From contig JAZNNR010000032.1 in the NCBI GenBank assembly GCA_045580325.1, forward strand, positions 1-64,000: 64,000 nt of DNA, in the 5' to 3' direction. The position numbers and the translations under genes are program-made. Origin of the DNA: SIG672 sp045580325 (lineage in GTDB: Bacteria > Bacillota > Clostridia > Oscillospirales > CAG-272). Below, in pieces: positions 24,788-33,669 of this stretch (position 1 is its first letter; each line of letters begins with the position of its first letter). Below the pieces are notes generated by a model, which worked only from the letters and a program-made list of their open reading frames with translations, was not told the DNA's origin and searched no databases.

Positions 24788-26032
24788 TTAATCTGAAGAA
24801 ACAGGGAAAATAACCGCATTTTCACCCGAGCAGATATATCCGAGAGAAAGATTTGAACCGTTATCGCGGAAAAAGCTGTTTTTGGTAGCCGAGAAAAAGA
24901 AGCTTTCGGCAGAGCCGTAGCAGGCTGCGTTTGCCGCGCTTATCACGAGAGCGGCACGTTCAAGGTCGGGTGAGCTTTTTGCACACGCAAAAACGGTTAT
25001 ATCGTTGCTGTGGTGAAATCTCTTGTAGTTGCCGCCCTCTTCGAAAAGCGGAATGGGAAGAAGTCCGTAAAGAGTGTCTGCTTTGGAGAGCGTGTCTGCA
25101 TCTCCAAGCGTTCCGAGATAGAAAAGTGCGTCGCCGCTGAGGAATTTTTCCTTTGCATTTTCCGATATTACCGAAGCTGAGATCTTTTCGGCAAGAGAAG
25201 AAACCGCCGTGTCTGCGCCTTCGCCCTTTTCCGCCGCCGTTGCCGCGACTATCGAAAGAATATCGTCCTTCGCTGCAAGACCTTTTCCGAGTGCAAGATA
25301 TTCACACATCTTGTTCCAAGTCCATTTTTTCGAGGAAAGCAGAGTGTAGGGCGACTCTGCTCCGAGCGATTTTATAAGCTCGGTGTTGAAATATATAACC
25401 TTTGTATCCGAAATCCGAAAGCTTGCGCTTCCGCCTATGAAATATTCGCTTGTTATTCCGAGATCTTCGTTTTCGGAGAAGTACTCTGCGTCCTTATTTA
25501 TAAAGGGAAGGGAGGATATTTTGTAAAAAATGTCTTTTCCCTCAAAGTAAGGCACTGCCGAAAGGGGAATTGCCACCATATGTGCATAGTTGTTACCCGT
25601 GGAACTGGCCTTGTCGAGCGTTTTTATAAGATCTTTGAGATCGGACGAAAACCTTGTGAGCGAAATACTAAATTTTCCCTCAAGGGCAGTCGATACCGAG
25701 TAGAGATTTGCGTCTGAAAACAGTCCGCTGTCGGGGAACAAAGGATTTTTGTCGCTGCACGTTGCGACCGTTACGTAATCACCGTCGTAATCGTAGGTAT
25801 AGAAGTTCTCGAGCATAGCCTCGGGATTAAAATTATCGTTTATACCGAAATCGACAGGGCTCGGAGGTTTGATATTCGGCGGAAAAGGACCGTCGATATT
25901 TTCAAGCGCATCTGCGTTTGGTGCGGATGAATCGGCCTCGTATCTGAAATAAAAAACTCCGCACGAGGAGAAAAGAATGCTCGTTATAAGAAGAAGGGAC
26001 AAAAGCGCCGTGATTTTTAATGTTTTTCTCAT
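24788..26032 (-). CDS. Extracellular solute-binding-like lipoprotein, orphan
   Basis: The 414-residue protein starts with a signal peptide and lipobox (ILFSSC, Cys near residue 24), so it is expected to be lipid-anchored outside the membrane. The body (residues 100-400), with a KWTWNKMCEY stretch near 225 and GLLPIPLFEEGGNYKRF near 325, resembles family 1 sugar-binding proteins of ABC importers. No permease or ATPase gene is adjacent: the gene has its own promoter and stands between rpsO and a divergent flavoprotein. Function as a transporter partner or a sensor is therefore open. Confidence 0.7.
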   Translation of the reverse strand: MRKTLKITALLSLLLITSILFSSCGVFYFRYEADSSAPNADALENIDGPFPPNIKPPSPVDFGINDNFNPEAMLENFYTYDYDGDYVTVATCSDKNPLFPDSGLFSDANLYSVSTALEGKFSISLTRFSSDLKDLIKTLDKASSTGNNYAHMVAIPLSAVPYFEGKDIFYKISSLPFINKDAEYFSENEDLGITSEYFIGGSASFRISDTKVIYFNTELIKSLGAESPYTLLSSKKWTWNKMCEYLALGKGLAAKDDILSIVAATAAEKGEGADTAVSSLAEKISASVISENAKEKFLSGDALFYLGTLGDADTLSKADTLYGLLPIPLFEEGGNYKRFHHSNDITVFACAKSSPDLERAALVISAANAACYGSAESFFFSATKNSFFRDNGSNLSLGYICSGENAVIFPVSSD

Positions 26033-26082
26033 CGTATATCTTTCCTTTAATAATAAATAGCAATAAATAAGGATTTTTTCTT

Positions 26083-26111
26083 ATTATACAGCAAGTTTGC
26101 CCCTTTGTCAA
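26083..26111 (-). promoter_or_regulatory. Consensus sigma-A promoter of the lipoprotein gene
   Basis: On the minus strand TTGACA, 17-bp spacer, TATAAT, both boxes perfect. Confidence 0.85.
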
Positions 26112-26160
26112 TCAAAGACAATATATGTGTCAAGTTTGTTTACAAAAAAGCCGATTTTTA

Positions 26161-26189
26161 TTGACATAACGCGCGCACCATGATATACT
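26161..26189 (+). promoter_or_regulatory. Sigma-A promoter of the flavoprotein gene
   Basis: TTGACA, 17-bp spacer, TATACT. It is divergent from the lipoprotein promoter 50 bp away. Confidence 0.8.
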
Positions 26190-26217
26190 TTAAAGCAAAA
26201 GGAGAGTGATAACTTTT

Positions 26218-27279
26218 ATGTCAGCGCAAGTAAAAGACTTTTATGATATAGTAATAGTCGGGGCAGGCCCTGCGGGCGCGAGTCTTGCAAGAATGCTTGA
26301 CTCTGAAAAATACAGTGTTCTCGTTATAGACGGCGCGGAGCATCACGAAAAGGTGTGCGGCGGACTTATTTCTCCCGACGCGCAGTACGTCCTTGCAAAA
26401 TACGATATATGTCTGCCGAGCGAGATACTCGCATCGCCTCAGCTCTTTTCGGTGCGGACGATAGACCTTTCTGACGGTCTTACAAGATATTACAGACGAA
26501 ATTATCTGAACGTAAACCGCGAAAAGTTTGATAATTTCCTTAGAAGTATGATCCCCGAGCGCGTGAACACCCTGAAAGCAAGATGTGAAGCGATCAGCAG
26601 ACAGGAGGACGGATTTTCGATTATCCTTTCCGAAGGCAAGACGGTCAGCTGTAAGTACCTCGTCGGAGCGGACGGAGCGTCTTCTGTTGTCAGAAAATCG
26701 CTTTTCAAAGCTCAAAAGATACATAAATATACAGCAATACAGCAGTGGTATGAGGCAAAGGGCGAAAACCCGTATTATTCGTGCGTTTTTGATAACGATA
26801 CCTCTGACGGCTGCTCGTGGATATTTTTCAAGGACGGGGAGCTGGTATTCGGCGGAGCTTTTGATATAAAAAATTCGCGCGAGGCCTTCGAGGCACAAAA
26901 GGAGAAGCTGATAAAGCTCGGAATCGTACCCGAAAGCGTTTTCGCCCTGCCCAAAAAGACAGAAGCCTGCCTTGTTTCAAGACCGAAGATAAGTGGCGGC
27001 ATTTTCCTCGGAGATGGCGGCGCTTTTCTCATAGGAGAGGCGGCGGGATTTATAAGTCCGAGCTCCTTTGAGGGAATAAGCTACGCGATGCTCAGCGCGG
27101 AGAAGCTCGCTTCTTCGATGAACACGGCAGATTCTCCCGAAAAAATCATAAAAAAGTACAGAAAAGGCGCACTTAAGCTGATATTCAAGGTCATAATCAA
27201 GTGCATCAAGCGTCCGTTTATGTATAACAGATTTTTAAGAAGAATGGTTATGAAAAGCGGAGTAACGGCGATTAAATAG
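26218..27279 (+). CDS. FAD-dependent oxidoreductase, geranylgeranyl reductase-like
   Basis: The 353-residue protein has the FAD Rossmann motif DIVIVGAGPAGASLAR (residues 9-24), the second FAD motif GADGASSVVRKSL near 150, and the third, GDGGAFLIGEAAGFISPSSFEGI, near 270-290. This is the pattern of the geranylgeranyl reductase/FixC branch. A GTG 12 bp upstream is too close to the AAAGGAGAG site, so ATG at 26218 is preferred. Substrate unknown; isoprenoid double-bond reduction is a family-based guess. It is the last core-like gene before the AT-rich accessory patch. Confidence 0.8.
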   Translation: MSAQVKDFYDIVIVGAGPAGASLARMLDSEKYSVLVIDGAEHHEKVCGGLISPDAQYVLAKYDICLPSEILASPQLFSVRTIDLSDGLTRYYRRNYLNVNREKFDNFLRSMIPERVNTLKARCEAISRQEDGFSIILSEGKTVSCKYLVGADGASSVVRKSLFKAQKIHKYTAIQQWYEAKGENPYYSCVFDNDTSDGCSWIFFKDGELVFGGAFDIKNSREAFEAQKEKLIKLGIVPESVFALPKKTEACLVSRPKISGGIFLGDGGAFLIGEAAGFISPSSFEGISYAMLSAEKLASSMNTADSPEKIIKKYRKGALKLIFKVIIKCIKRPFMYNRFLRRMVMKSGVTAIK

Positions 27280-27372
27280 AGAACTCGCCTTGTGCCTCTG
27301 CCGAAATCCAACGAATTTTGGCAGGCGTGTTGTTTTCCCTGCCGATTTTGTGATAATGATGTGGTGATAAAA

Positions 27373-27942
27373 ATGGATAAAGAAAAAGAACTGCCGAAAC
27401 GAAAAGATTTGCGGCTGGGACAACATAATTACAGCTCCAAAGGTGCATATTTTGTCACAATATGCATCAAAGACAGAAAAAGAATACTTTCGCATATTAC
27501 CAAACCGTCGGTAGGGGTCGGCGCCCTCGACGACCCGTTGAACGGCGCCTACGGCAACTCGTTAACGCCGCAAATACAATTAACGGAAATCGGTAAAATC
27601 GCCGAAGAATATTTATTATCAAGCGAAAATATTCCCGGCGTGAAAATTGACAGATACGTAATCATGCCGGATCATATACACGTAATTATCTTCCTTTATC
27701 CCGATAAATATGCATCACGCAAGGACGGGTCGTCGAAGGCGCCGACCCCTACCAATGAGATGTTGCCGCATATCGTTTCCACATTCAAACGGTTTTGTAA
27801 TAAAGAACTTGGGAATAATATTTTTCAACGAGGATATATTGAGCATATTATTCGCGATCGTGAGGATTACGAAACAAGGACAAAATACATTTACGAAAAC
27901 CCTATGCGTTGGTACTACGATGAATTATACGCCGAGGAATAG
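27373..27942 (+). CDS. REP-associated tyrosine transposase (RAYT, Y1_Tnp family)
   Basis: A 189-residue protein. Seen: GAYFVTICIKDRK near 24-36, the metal-binding MPDHIHVIIF with HxH at residues 101/103, and QRGYIEHIIRD with the likely catalytic Tyr near 155. Known: RAYTs are single-strand, Y1/HUH-type nucleases that move REP palindromes. Unusually, the gene itself contains two REP-type palindromes in frame, in opposite orientation, which encode VGVGALDDP (about 47-55) and DGSSKAPTP (about 118-126), both likely surface loops. No SD better than GGTG is seen. It opens an AT-rich accessory patch. Confidence 0.88.
   Translation: MDKEKELPKRKDLRLGQHNYSSKGAYFVTICIKDRKRILSHITKPSVGVGALDDPLNGAYGNSLTPQIQLTEIGKIAEEYLLSSENIPGVKIDRYVIMPDHIHVIIFLYPDKYASRKDGSSKAPTPTNEMLPHIVSTFKRFCNKELGNNIFQRGYIEHIIRDREDYETRTKYIYENPMRWYYDELYAEE
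27511..27537 (-). repeat. REP palindrome inside the RAYT gene, copy A
   Basis: Reverse-oriented relative of the 6348-6368 palindrome: GTAGGGGTCGGCGCC followed by CTCGACGACCCG. Stem GGGTCG / CGACCC and the CTAC flank are conserved. Confidence 0.85.
27726..27752 (+). repeat. REP palindrome inside the RAYT gene, copy B
   Basis: Forward copy: CGGGTCGTCGAAGGC followed by GCCGACCCCTACC. It is inverted relative to copy A and, like it, keeps the reading frame open. Confidence 0.85.
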
Positions 27943-28040
27943 GTGAATCGAACCTTTGTTAAACAAAGGCGAAACTGACGTGCGCACGATAAAACAGAAC
28001 GATAAATAAGAATTTAAAATAGAATAAAGGGGAACGCATT

Positions 28041-28580
28041 ATGAATAAGGAAATAATAATTCATAGAAAGAAATCGAAGAGTATAAAATTTACAATAGGT
28101 ATGTTTTTAGTAACAGTGTTATTAATTTTGCCGAGTATTATTTATTTTACTGATATTCCGTGGATAACATCTGACATTCCCTTATTTGTTGTTATTTTAT
28201 CTAGCTTATGCGTTCCTGTTTGTGCATTTTGTACTATAGGATACTTTAAAGAAATGTTTGATGAAAAACCCGTATTAATTGTAAATGAAATTGGTATTAA
28301 CGAAGGAATGAGTCACAATTCAGTTGGAATGATTAAATGGGAAGATATTCGAAATATAAACATAATTCCCTATATGGATAAAACATATTTTATCTGTATC
28401 TTTTTGAAAACACCAGAAAAGTATATTGAGAATCAAAAAATATTAAACAAATTAAACAAACAATCAACAACAAACAAATGGGGACATATTAGGTTTAGTT
28501 CTTTATACTTTAAGAAAGAATTTAAAGAAGTTATCGAAATCATGCAATACTATTTTGCTCAAAATAATAAGATTAATTGA
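28041..28580 (+). CDS. Two-TM membrane protein with PH-like C-terminal part (STM3941-like)
   Basis: The 179-residue protein has two membrane helices (about 18-36 and 47-69) followed by a soluble part with the pattern VLIVNEIGINEGMSHNS then GMIKWEDIRNINI near 90-115. This strand pattern is seen in STM3941-type proteins and resembles bacterial PH domains. Function unknown. AAAGGGG precedes ATG. The DNA is much richer in A and T (AAA, ATA, TTA codons) than the flanking core genes, which suggests recent transfer together with the RAYT gene and the next gene. Confidence 0.65.
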   Translation: MNKEIIIHRKKSKSIKFTIGMFLVTVLLILPSIIYFTDIPWITSDIPLFVVILSSLCVPVCAFCTIGYFKEMFDEKPVLIVNEIGINEGMSHNSVGMIKWEDIRNINIIPYMDKTYFICIFLKTPEKYIENQKILNKLNKQSTTNKWGHIRFSSLYFKKEFKEVIEIMQYYFAQNNKIN

Positions 28581-28672
28581 GTAATCACCACAGAGAATAG
28601 ATAAAATAATACGATTTTATTTAATCGTAAAAATTAGTTAGATAAATAAGAATTTGGCGAAAAGGTGAGATT

Positions 28673-29080
28673 ATGAATAAAAAGGTCTACAATATACATT
28701 GGATAATCTGTATGTCTATTTGGATTATTGTTACTGCCGGATGTACGGTAAGTTTCTTGATAGAAAAAGAAACTGCAGAGAATATGCTGTATGCATTTGC
28801 CATTCTGGCTGTCTTATTTACTGCGCTTTTATTTAGACCGGTATGCGTTGAATTTGATAAGAAATCTCTCACGATACATTTCCTTTTTGGCTTTTTTCAA
28901 AAACTAAATTGGGATACTGTTTGGAAAATAGAAAGGCAAAGTAAGCCGTCTGATATTAGGTATTACAATGTGTTTGGCGATTCTTATGGAAAAAAAGCGT
29001 TTTTCACATCATCTATAATTCCGTATAATCGAAGGATACAACGCCTGTTACGAGAGTATTGGAATAACGAATTTCGATGA
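28673..29080 (+). CDS. Small membrane protein of unknown function, PH-like C-terminus
   Basis: The 135-residue protein has two membrane helices (about 11-29 and 37-55), then VEFDKKSLTIHFLFGFFQKLNWDTV with the strand-turn-strand pattern and W.xI-type end seen in bacterial PH-like domains. AAAAGGTGAG precedes the ATG. The design, helix pair plus short beta domain, is the same as in the upstream gene, so the two may be related. AT-rich composition again. No named family recognised. Confidence 0.6.
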   Translation: MNKKVYNIHWIICMSIWIIVTAGCTVSFLIEKETAENMLYAFAILAVLFTALLFRPVCVEFDKKSLTIHFLFGFFQKLNWDTVWKIERQSKPSDIRYYNVFGDSYGKKAFFTSSIIPYNRRIQRLLREYWNNEFR

Positions 29081-29125
29081 TATAGAGAAACCGGCTGTTA
29101 ACTCCTGATTTATCGAACATAATAA

Positions 29126-29173
29126 AACAAAAACTCCATCAAGGACTTCTGTCCATGATGGAGTTGTTTTGTT
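29126..29173. terminator. Bidirectional terminator between the membrane-protein gene and alaS
   Basis: Stem AACTCCATCA / TGATGGAGTT with A-rich and T-rich flanks, touching the alaS stop codon. Confidence 0.85.
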
Positions 29174-31803
29174 TACTTAATATACTTCTCAACAGTCGCA
29201 TTTACCGCAGCGAGAGCGTCTGCGATCTTTGTGAGATCCTTTGCGCCCGCTGTTGCGCTGTCGGGACGTCCGCCGCCACCGCCGCCGCAGATGGTTGCGA
29301 TGTCCTTGACTATCTTTCCTGCGTTTGCACCGCGCTTTACAGCGTCAGCACCGCATACGCAGACAAAGTTAAGTCTGTCGTTTGCAACGAGAGCAAGAAG
29401 AGTAACGCTTGCGGGATTCTTTGCACGAACTGCGTCGCAGAGATTACGCGCAGAGTCAACGCTTACGCCGTCAAGACGGGAAGCAATAACGCTTACGCCG
29501 TTTACGTCTACCGCGCTCTTTTCGGTTTCGCCGAATTCGTAGGACGCTATCTTCGCTTCAAGTGCTTCGATCTCCGACTTTGCGCCCTTAAGCTCGCTCT
29601 GGAGCTGAGATGCGCGCTTTGCGATGTCGGCTGTGTTTGCAAGCTTCATTTCCTTTGCCGCTTCGGTGATAAGTGTGTCCTTACCGCTAAGGAGCTCAAG
29701 AACTCCAAGACCTGTGGTAGCTTCGATACGGCGCACGCCTGCCGCTACCGAGGATTCGGAAATTATCTTGAAAAGACCTGCTTTTGCAGTGTTACTAATA
29801 TGTGTACCGCCGCAAAGCTCGGTCGAGAAGTCGCCCATCTTGACCATTCTCACCTTTGCACCGTACTTTTCGCCAAAGAGTGCCATAGCGCCCGCTTTTT
29901 TCGCGCTTTCGATGTCTGTTTCGAGTGTTTCAACAGCCTCGCCTGCGAGAATGTGAGCGTTTACAAGAGCTTCGACCTTTGCAAGCTGCTCTGCGCTTAC
30001 TGCCTCGTAGTGAGAGAAGTCGAAACGGAGTCTGCCCTCGTCAACAAAGGAGCCTGCCTGCTCAACGTGCGCGCCGAGCACCTCGCGAAGTGCCGCCTGA
30101 AGAAGATGGCAAGCAGAGTGATTTCTGCGGATCGCATCGCGGCGCTCTGCGTCGATCTCTGCCGTAACGATGTCGCCGACAGAAAGTGTGCCGCTTGCGA
30201 TAGACGCCATATGGATATATACGCCGTCGGTCTTCTTTGTATCGTAAATATTTACAAGTGTATCGCCGAGAGTGATCTTACCGGAGTCGCCGACCTGACC
30301 GCCGCCCTCGCCGTAGAATACGGTTTTATCGAGAATGAGCGAGAATTCGCCTTCGTTTACAGTTTCAAGCTGCATATCGTCCGAAATTATGCCGATGACC
30401 TTCGCCTCGCAGGAGTTTTCGGTATAACCGACGAACTCTGTTGCCGCGAAGTTTTCAAGGAGTCCCTTGGAAGCCTCGCTCCAACCGCTGATATTTGCTC
30501 TTGCGGCTCTTGCGCGGCTCTTCTGGTCCTTCATAAGAGAGGTGAACATTTCTTCGTCAAGGGCAAGACCTGCCTCTGCCGCGATCTCTCTTGTGAGATC
30601 GATCGGGAATCCGAAGGTATCGTAAAGACGGAACGCGTCCTCACCCGAGATCTTGTCCACACCCTCATTCTTTGCCTTTTCGATAACGCCGCTCAGAATA
30701 GCAAGTCCCGAGTCGATAGTCGAAGCGAAGCGGTTTTCTTCGATGGAGATAACCTGCTGGATATAGTCGAGCTTTTCGGTAAGCTCGGGATATTCTGAGT
30801 AGTTTTCGCGTGCAACGACAGATGCGATGTCAGCAAGGAAGCTGCCTTCGATGCCGAGCATTCTTCCGTGTCTTGCCGCACGGCGCAGAAGTCTGCGCAG
30901 AACGTATCCGCGTCCTTCGTTGGAGGGAACTACGCCGTCGCATACCATAAAGGTCGAGCCTCTGATGTGGTCGGTGATAACTCTGAGCGAAATGTCCTTT
31001 TTAGGATCGTCGCCGTATTTTACACCCGTCTTATCAACGATAGCCTTCATAATATTCTGAACGGTATCGACTTCAAAGAGGTTGTTTACACCCTGCATAA
31101 TGCAGGCAAGACGCTCAAGACCCATACCCGTGTCGATGTTAGGCTTTGCAAGTCGTGTGTAGTTGTTATGGCCGTCGTTATCAAACTGTGTGAAAACGAG
31201 GTTCCAGAATTCCATATATCTGTCGCAGTCGCAGCCGGGCTTGCAGTCGGGCTTGCCGCAGCCAAACTCTTCTCCGCGGTCGAAGTGGAGCTCGGAGCAA
31301 GGTCCGCAGGGTCCGCTTCCGTGTTCCCAGAAGTTGTCCTCTTTGCCGAGGCGAACGACTCTTTCGGCGGGGATGCCGACGTTTTTGGTCCAGATATCGA
31401 AGGCTTCGTCGTCGTCGAGGTAAATAGTTACCCAGATGCGATCCTCGGGAAGCTCGATGACCTTGGTACAGAATTCCCACGCCCACGGAATAGCCTCCTG
31501 CTTGAAGTAATCGCCGAAGCTGAAGTTTCCGAGCATTTCGAAGTAAGTACCGTGTCTTGCGGTGATACCTACGCGGTCGATGTCGGGTGTACGGATACAC
31601 TTCTGACAGGTGGTCATTCTATGGCGAGGGGGTTCTTCTTCGCCGGTGAAGTACTTTTTAAGCGGAGTCATACCCGCATTTATAAGCAGAATAGATTTGT
31701 CATTTATCGGCACGAGAGGGAAGCTCTTATGGCGAAGATGACCTTTTGATTCGAAAAAAGAGAGATATTTTTCTCGAATATCGTTAACAGATGTCCATTT
31801 CAT
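29173..31803 (-). CDS. alaS: Alanyl-tRNA synthetase
   Basis: The 876 residues cover all AlaRS domains: class II catalytic core (RHTYFEMLGNFSFGDYF-type motif 2 region near 59-76), tRNA recognition, the editing domain with NHSACHLLQAAL near 563 and CGGTHISNTAKAG near 664 (zinc ligands HxxxH and CxxxH), and the C-Ala domain with a GGGGGGRPD stretch near 850. The start is supported by AGGAAGG. No T-box is present; the leader is short behind a perfect sigma-A promoter. Confidence 0.97.
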   Translation of the reverse strand: MKWTSVNDIREKYLSFFESKGHLRHKSFPLVPINDKSILLINAGMTPLKKYFTGEEEPPRHRMTTCQKCIRTPDIDRVGITARHGTYFEMLGNFSFGDYFKQEAIPWAWEFCTKVIELPEDRIWVTIYLDDDEAFDIWTKNVGIPAERVVRLGKEDNFWEHGSGPCGPCSELHFDRGEEFGCGKPDCKPGCDCDRYMEFWNLVFTQFDNDGHNNYTRLAKPNIDTGMGLERLACIMQGVNNLFEVDTVQNIMKAIVDKTGVKYGDDPKKDISLRVITDHIRGSTFMVCDGVVPSNEGRGYVLRRLLRRAARHGRMLGIEGSFLADIASVVARENYSEYPELTEKLDYIQQVISIEENRFASTIDSGLAILSGVIEKAKNEGVDKISGEDAFRLYDTFGFPIDLTREIAAEAGLALDEEMFTSLMKDQKSRARAARANISGWSEASKGLLENFAATEFVGYTENSCEAKVIGIISDDMQLETVNEGEFSLILDKTVFYGEGGGQVGDSGKITLGDTLVNIYDTKKTDGVYIHMASIASGTLSVGDIVTAEIDAERRDAIRRNHSACHLLQAALREVLGAHVEQAGSFVDEGRLRFDFSHYEAVSAEQLAKVEALVNAHILAGEAVETLETDIESAKKAGAMALFGEKYGAKVRMVKMGDFSTELCGGTHISNTAKAGLFKIISESSVAAGVRRIEATTGLGVLELLSGKDTLITEAAKEMKLANTADIAKRASQLQSELKGAKSEIEALEAKIASYEFGETEKSAVDVNGVSVIASRLDGVSVDSARNLCDAVRAKNPASVTLLALVANDRLNFVCVCGADAVKRGANAGKIVKDIATICGGGGGGRPDSATAGAKDLTKIADALAAVNATVEKYIK

Positions 31804-31849
31804 GACATTTTTCCTTCCTTACTTGTCTTTTATACAAACATTACCTTAT

Positions 31850-31878
31850 ATTATAGCGCGGTTTAGGGGTGTTGTCAA
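31850..31878 (-). promoter_or_regulatory. Consensus sigma-A promoter of alaS
   Basis: On the minus strand TTGACA, 17-bp spacer, TATAAT, both boxes perfect. The start codon follows about 47 bp later, leaving no room for a T-box. Confidence 0.9.
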
Positions 31879-31913
31879 GAATAATTTGAAAAAGTGTGTA
31901 AATAAAAGGATCA

Positions 31914-32059
31914 GTGCGGAGCTAACACACAGGAAAATGTTTTTTATTTGTTTCCTTTTCCAGTAAAGTTTTTGGGAATCCAAAACCCTTTTTACAAAAA
32001 GGGTTTTGGCAGGTTCCAAGGCCGGCGTCCTTGGTGGGTTCTTAGGGCAAAGCCCTAAG
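31914..32059. repeat. Dispersed palindromic element, copy 5 (3' end of thiI)
   Basis: Minus-strand order from thiI: GC hairpin CTTAGGGC-TTT-GCCCTAAG (32041-32059), second, weaker GC hairpin CCAAGGA...CCTTGG (32016-32034), perfect AT hairpin with arms CCAAAACCCTTTTT (31980-32009), box CAAAAACTTTACTGGAAAA, then the distal box (plus-strand form GTGCGGAGCTAACACACA, 31914-31931). The thiI stop codon (32055-32057) lies inside the first hairpin. Confidence 0.87.
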
Positions 32060-33239
32060 CGTCAATTGCGCGTCTGATTTCGCGGATACGGAGATTTGCG
32101 AAGGCTTTGTCCTCGAGGGATGCAAAGTCCATTTTGGCTTCCTCGGCGAGCACCTTTTCGAGCTCGGGGCGAGTCTTGGGGTGCTTCGGGGTAAATACCG
32201 TACAGCAGTCCTCAAACGGCTGAATAGAGGTTTCAAACGTGTCAATTTTACGCGCAACTGTGATAATTTCTTCCTTGTCCATACCGATAAGAGGGCGGAG
32301 CACGGGCATATCCACAGCGCTGTCGGTAACAACGAGCGCGGGCATAGTCTGACTTGCTACCTGTCCGAGCGATTCGCCTGTTACAAGGGTAATTGCACCG
32401 CCTGCCTTTGCTGCACGAGCGGCAAGACGCATCATAGAGCGGCGCAGCAGAAGTGTGAAATACTCTTCATTTATCTTTTTGGTCATTTCTTCCTGAATTT
32501 CGGTCATAGAAATAACGCGCATACGCATTCTTCCCGTGTATTCGCAGAGCAGCGATGCAAGTTCGGCAACCTTTTCCTCGGCGCGCTCGCTCGTGTAGGG
32601 GAAGGACTCAAAGTGAACGGCCTCGATAGCCGCACCGCGACGGGCCATCATATATCCCGCAACGGGGGAGTCTATTCCGCCCGAAAGAAGAAGGGTAGCC
32701 TTTCCGCAGGTGCCGTAGGGGATTCCGCCCGCACCGCGCTCGCTTCCCGCGTGTATGTAAGCCGCGTCCTCCCTTATTTCGACCATAGCGGTAATTTCGG
32801 GATTTATGAGATCAACGTCGATCTCGGGCATAACGTCGCAGATAGCTCCGCCGACCTCGCGCGCGATCTCGGGAGAGGTGAGAGGAAAGCGCTTATCGCC
32901 GCGCTTGCCGTTTACCTTGAAGGTCTTGTATCCGCGAAGCTTTTCGGGGAGATACTCGGTGGCAGTCTTGATTATCGCGTCCATATTCTTTTCGCACTCG
33001 GCGGCACGGGCAACGGTAGCGATACCGAAGACCTTTTTTGCAAGCTCTACCGCAAGGTCAATGTCGCAGTCCTCGTTTTTCGGGGAAACGTAGAGCACCG
33101 ACTGCGAATGGAAAAACTCAAATTCTCCCGCGGGAGCTATTCTGAATTTCATTTCCTTTGTGAGTGCGCTCTCGAAATAAGGCTTGTTAAGACCCTTGAG
33201 CACTATCTCACCGTATTTACAAAGTATAATTTCTTTCAT
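32055..33239 (-). CDS. thiI: tRNA 4-thiouridine synthetase ThiI, without rhodanese domain
   Basis: With the AAAGGA-supported start (MKEIILCKYGEI) the protein has 394 residues. Order: ferredoxin-like domain, THUMP domain, and a PP-loop pyrophosphatase domain with LLSGGIDSPVAGYMMARRG near 184. The C-terminal rhodanese domain of enteric ThiI is absent, as is normal in Firmicutes, where a cysteine desulfurase delivers sulfur directly. Known role: s4U8 in tRNA. The last codon and TAG stop come from the GC hairpin of element copy 5. Confidence 0.95.
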   Translation of the reverse strand: MKEIILCKYGEIVLKGLNKPYFESALTKEMKFRIAPAGEFEFFHSQSVLYVSPKNEDCDIDLAVELAKKVFGIATVARAAECEKNMDAIIKTATEYLPEKLRGYKTFKVNGKRGDKRFPLTSPEIAREVGGAICDVMPEIDVDLINPEITAMVEIREDAAYIHAGSERGAGGIPYGTCGKATLLLSGGIDSPVAGYMMARRGAAIEAVHFESFPYTSERAEEKVAELASLLCEYTGRMRMRVISMTEIQEEMTKKINEEYFTLLLRRSMMRLAARAAKAGGAITLVTGESLGQVASQTMPALVVTDSAVDMPVLRPLIGMDKEEIITVARKIDTFETSIQPFEDCCTVFTPKHPKTRPELEKVLAEEAKMDFASLEDKAFANLRIREIRRAIDA

Positions 33240-33358
33240 ATATTGTCCTTTCGACTTTAATTTAAGTACATATACACTAATAATAGCACAAAATTTCAAT
33301 AAAGCCAATACGATATTTAAAGTTTTTTTAAGTTTTATAAAATTTTTTACACTTTCTG

Positions 33359-33387
33359 TTGACTTTTTGCGCTTTAGATATTAAACT
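33359..33387 (+). promoter_or_regulatory. Sigma-A promoter of the small secreted protein-nadE operon
   Basis: TTGACT, 17-bp spacer, TAAACT, 34 bp before the coding start. Confidence 0.6.
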
Positions 33388-33420
33388 AAAATAAGTAAAA
33401 TAGTGAAGGAGATGTTTTCT

Positions 33421-33648
33421 ATGCAGAAATTTGTTCGTATTACCGCCCTTATTTTGTGTGTGGTAACACTGTTTGCACTCTTTTCTACCACCGTATTTGC
33501 CGAAAGCGCCGAGGGCACAGACGCGCCCGACAAAACCGAAGGAACCAAGCTGCCGACGATAGTTGTCAGCGCCATAATTGCAGGCATATCGGCAATCATT
33601 ATCGGTATTGCCTGTGCGATAGTTTCCGCTGTAAACAAAAGAAAGTAA
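33421..33648 (+). CDS. Small secreted or membrane-anchored protein, unknown function
   Basis: A 75-residue protein with a signal peptide ending TTVFA (about residue 27), a short Asp/Glu/Lys/Thr-rich stretch, and a C-terminal membrane helix (about 50-71) followed by NKRK. This would leave some 20 residues outside the cell, anchored once. The ATG at 33421 sits nine bases after AAGGAG; an upstream GTG lies inside that site. nadE follows 21 bp later. No family recognised. Confidence 0.7.
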   Translation: MQKFVRITALILCVVTLFALFSTTVFAESAEGTDAPDKTEGTKLPTIVVSAIIAGISAIIIGIACAIVSAVNKRK

Positions 33649-33669
33649 GTGCCGAAAGGGAGAAAAATT

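Noticed and set aside
26206..26217. GTG start for the flavoprotein
   Set aside because: It is only two bases after the AAAGGAGAG site; the ATG 12 bp later has a more workable spacing.
29155..30798. 547-codon plus-strand frame over alaS, rich in Cys
   Set aside because: Antisense to alaS, which has all family motifs; Cys richness reflects complementary Ala/Thr codons.
31804..31880. T-box leader for alaS
   Set aside because: A perfect promoter leaves a leader of only some 40 nt, and no AGGGUGG-type T-box sequence is present.
33241..33308. Longer start for thiI
   Set aside because: The first residues would be outside the family start, and AAAGGA precedes the ATG at 33239.
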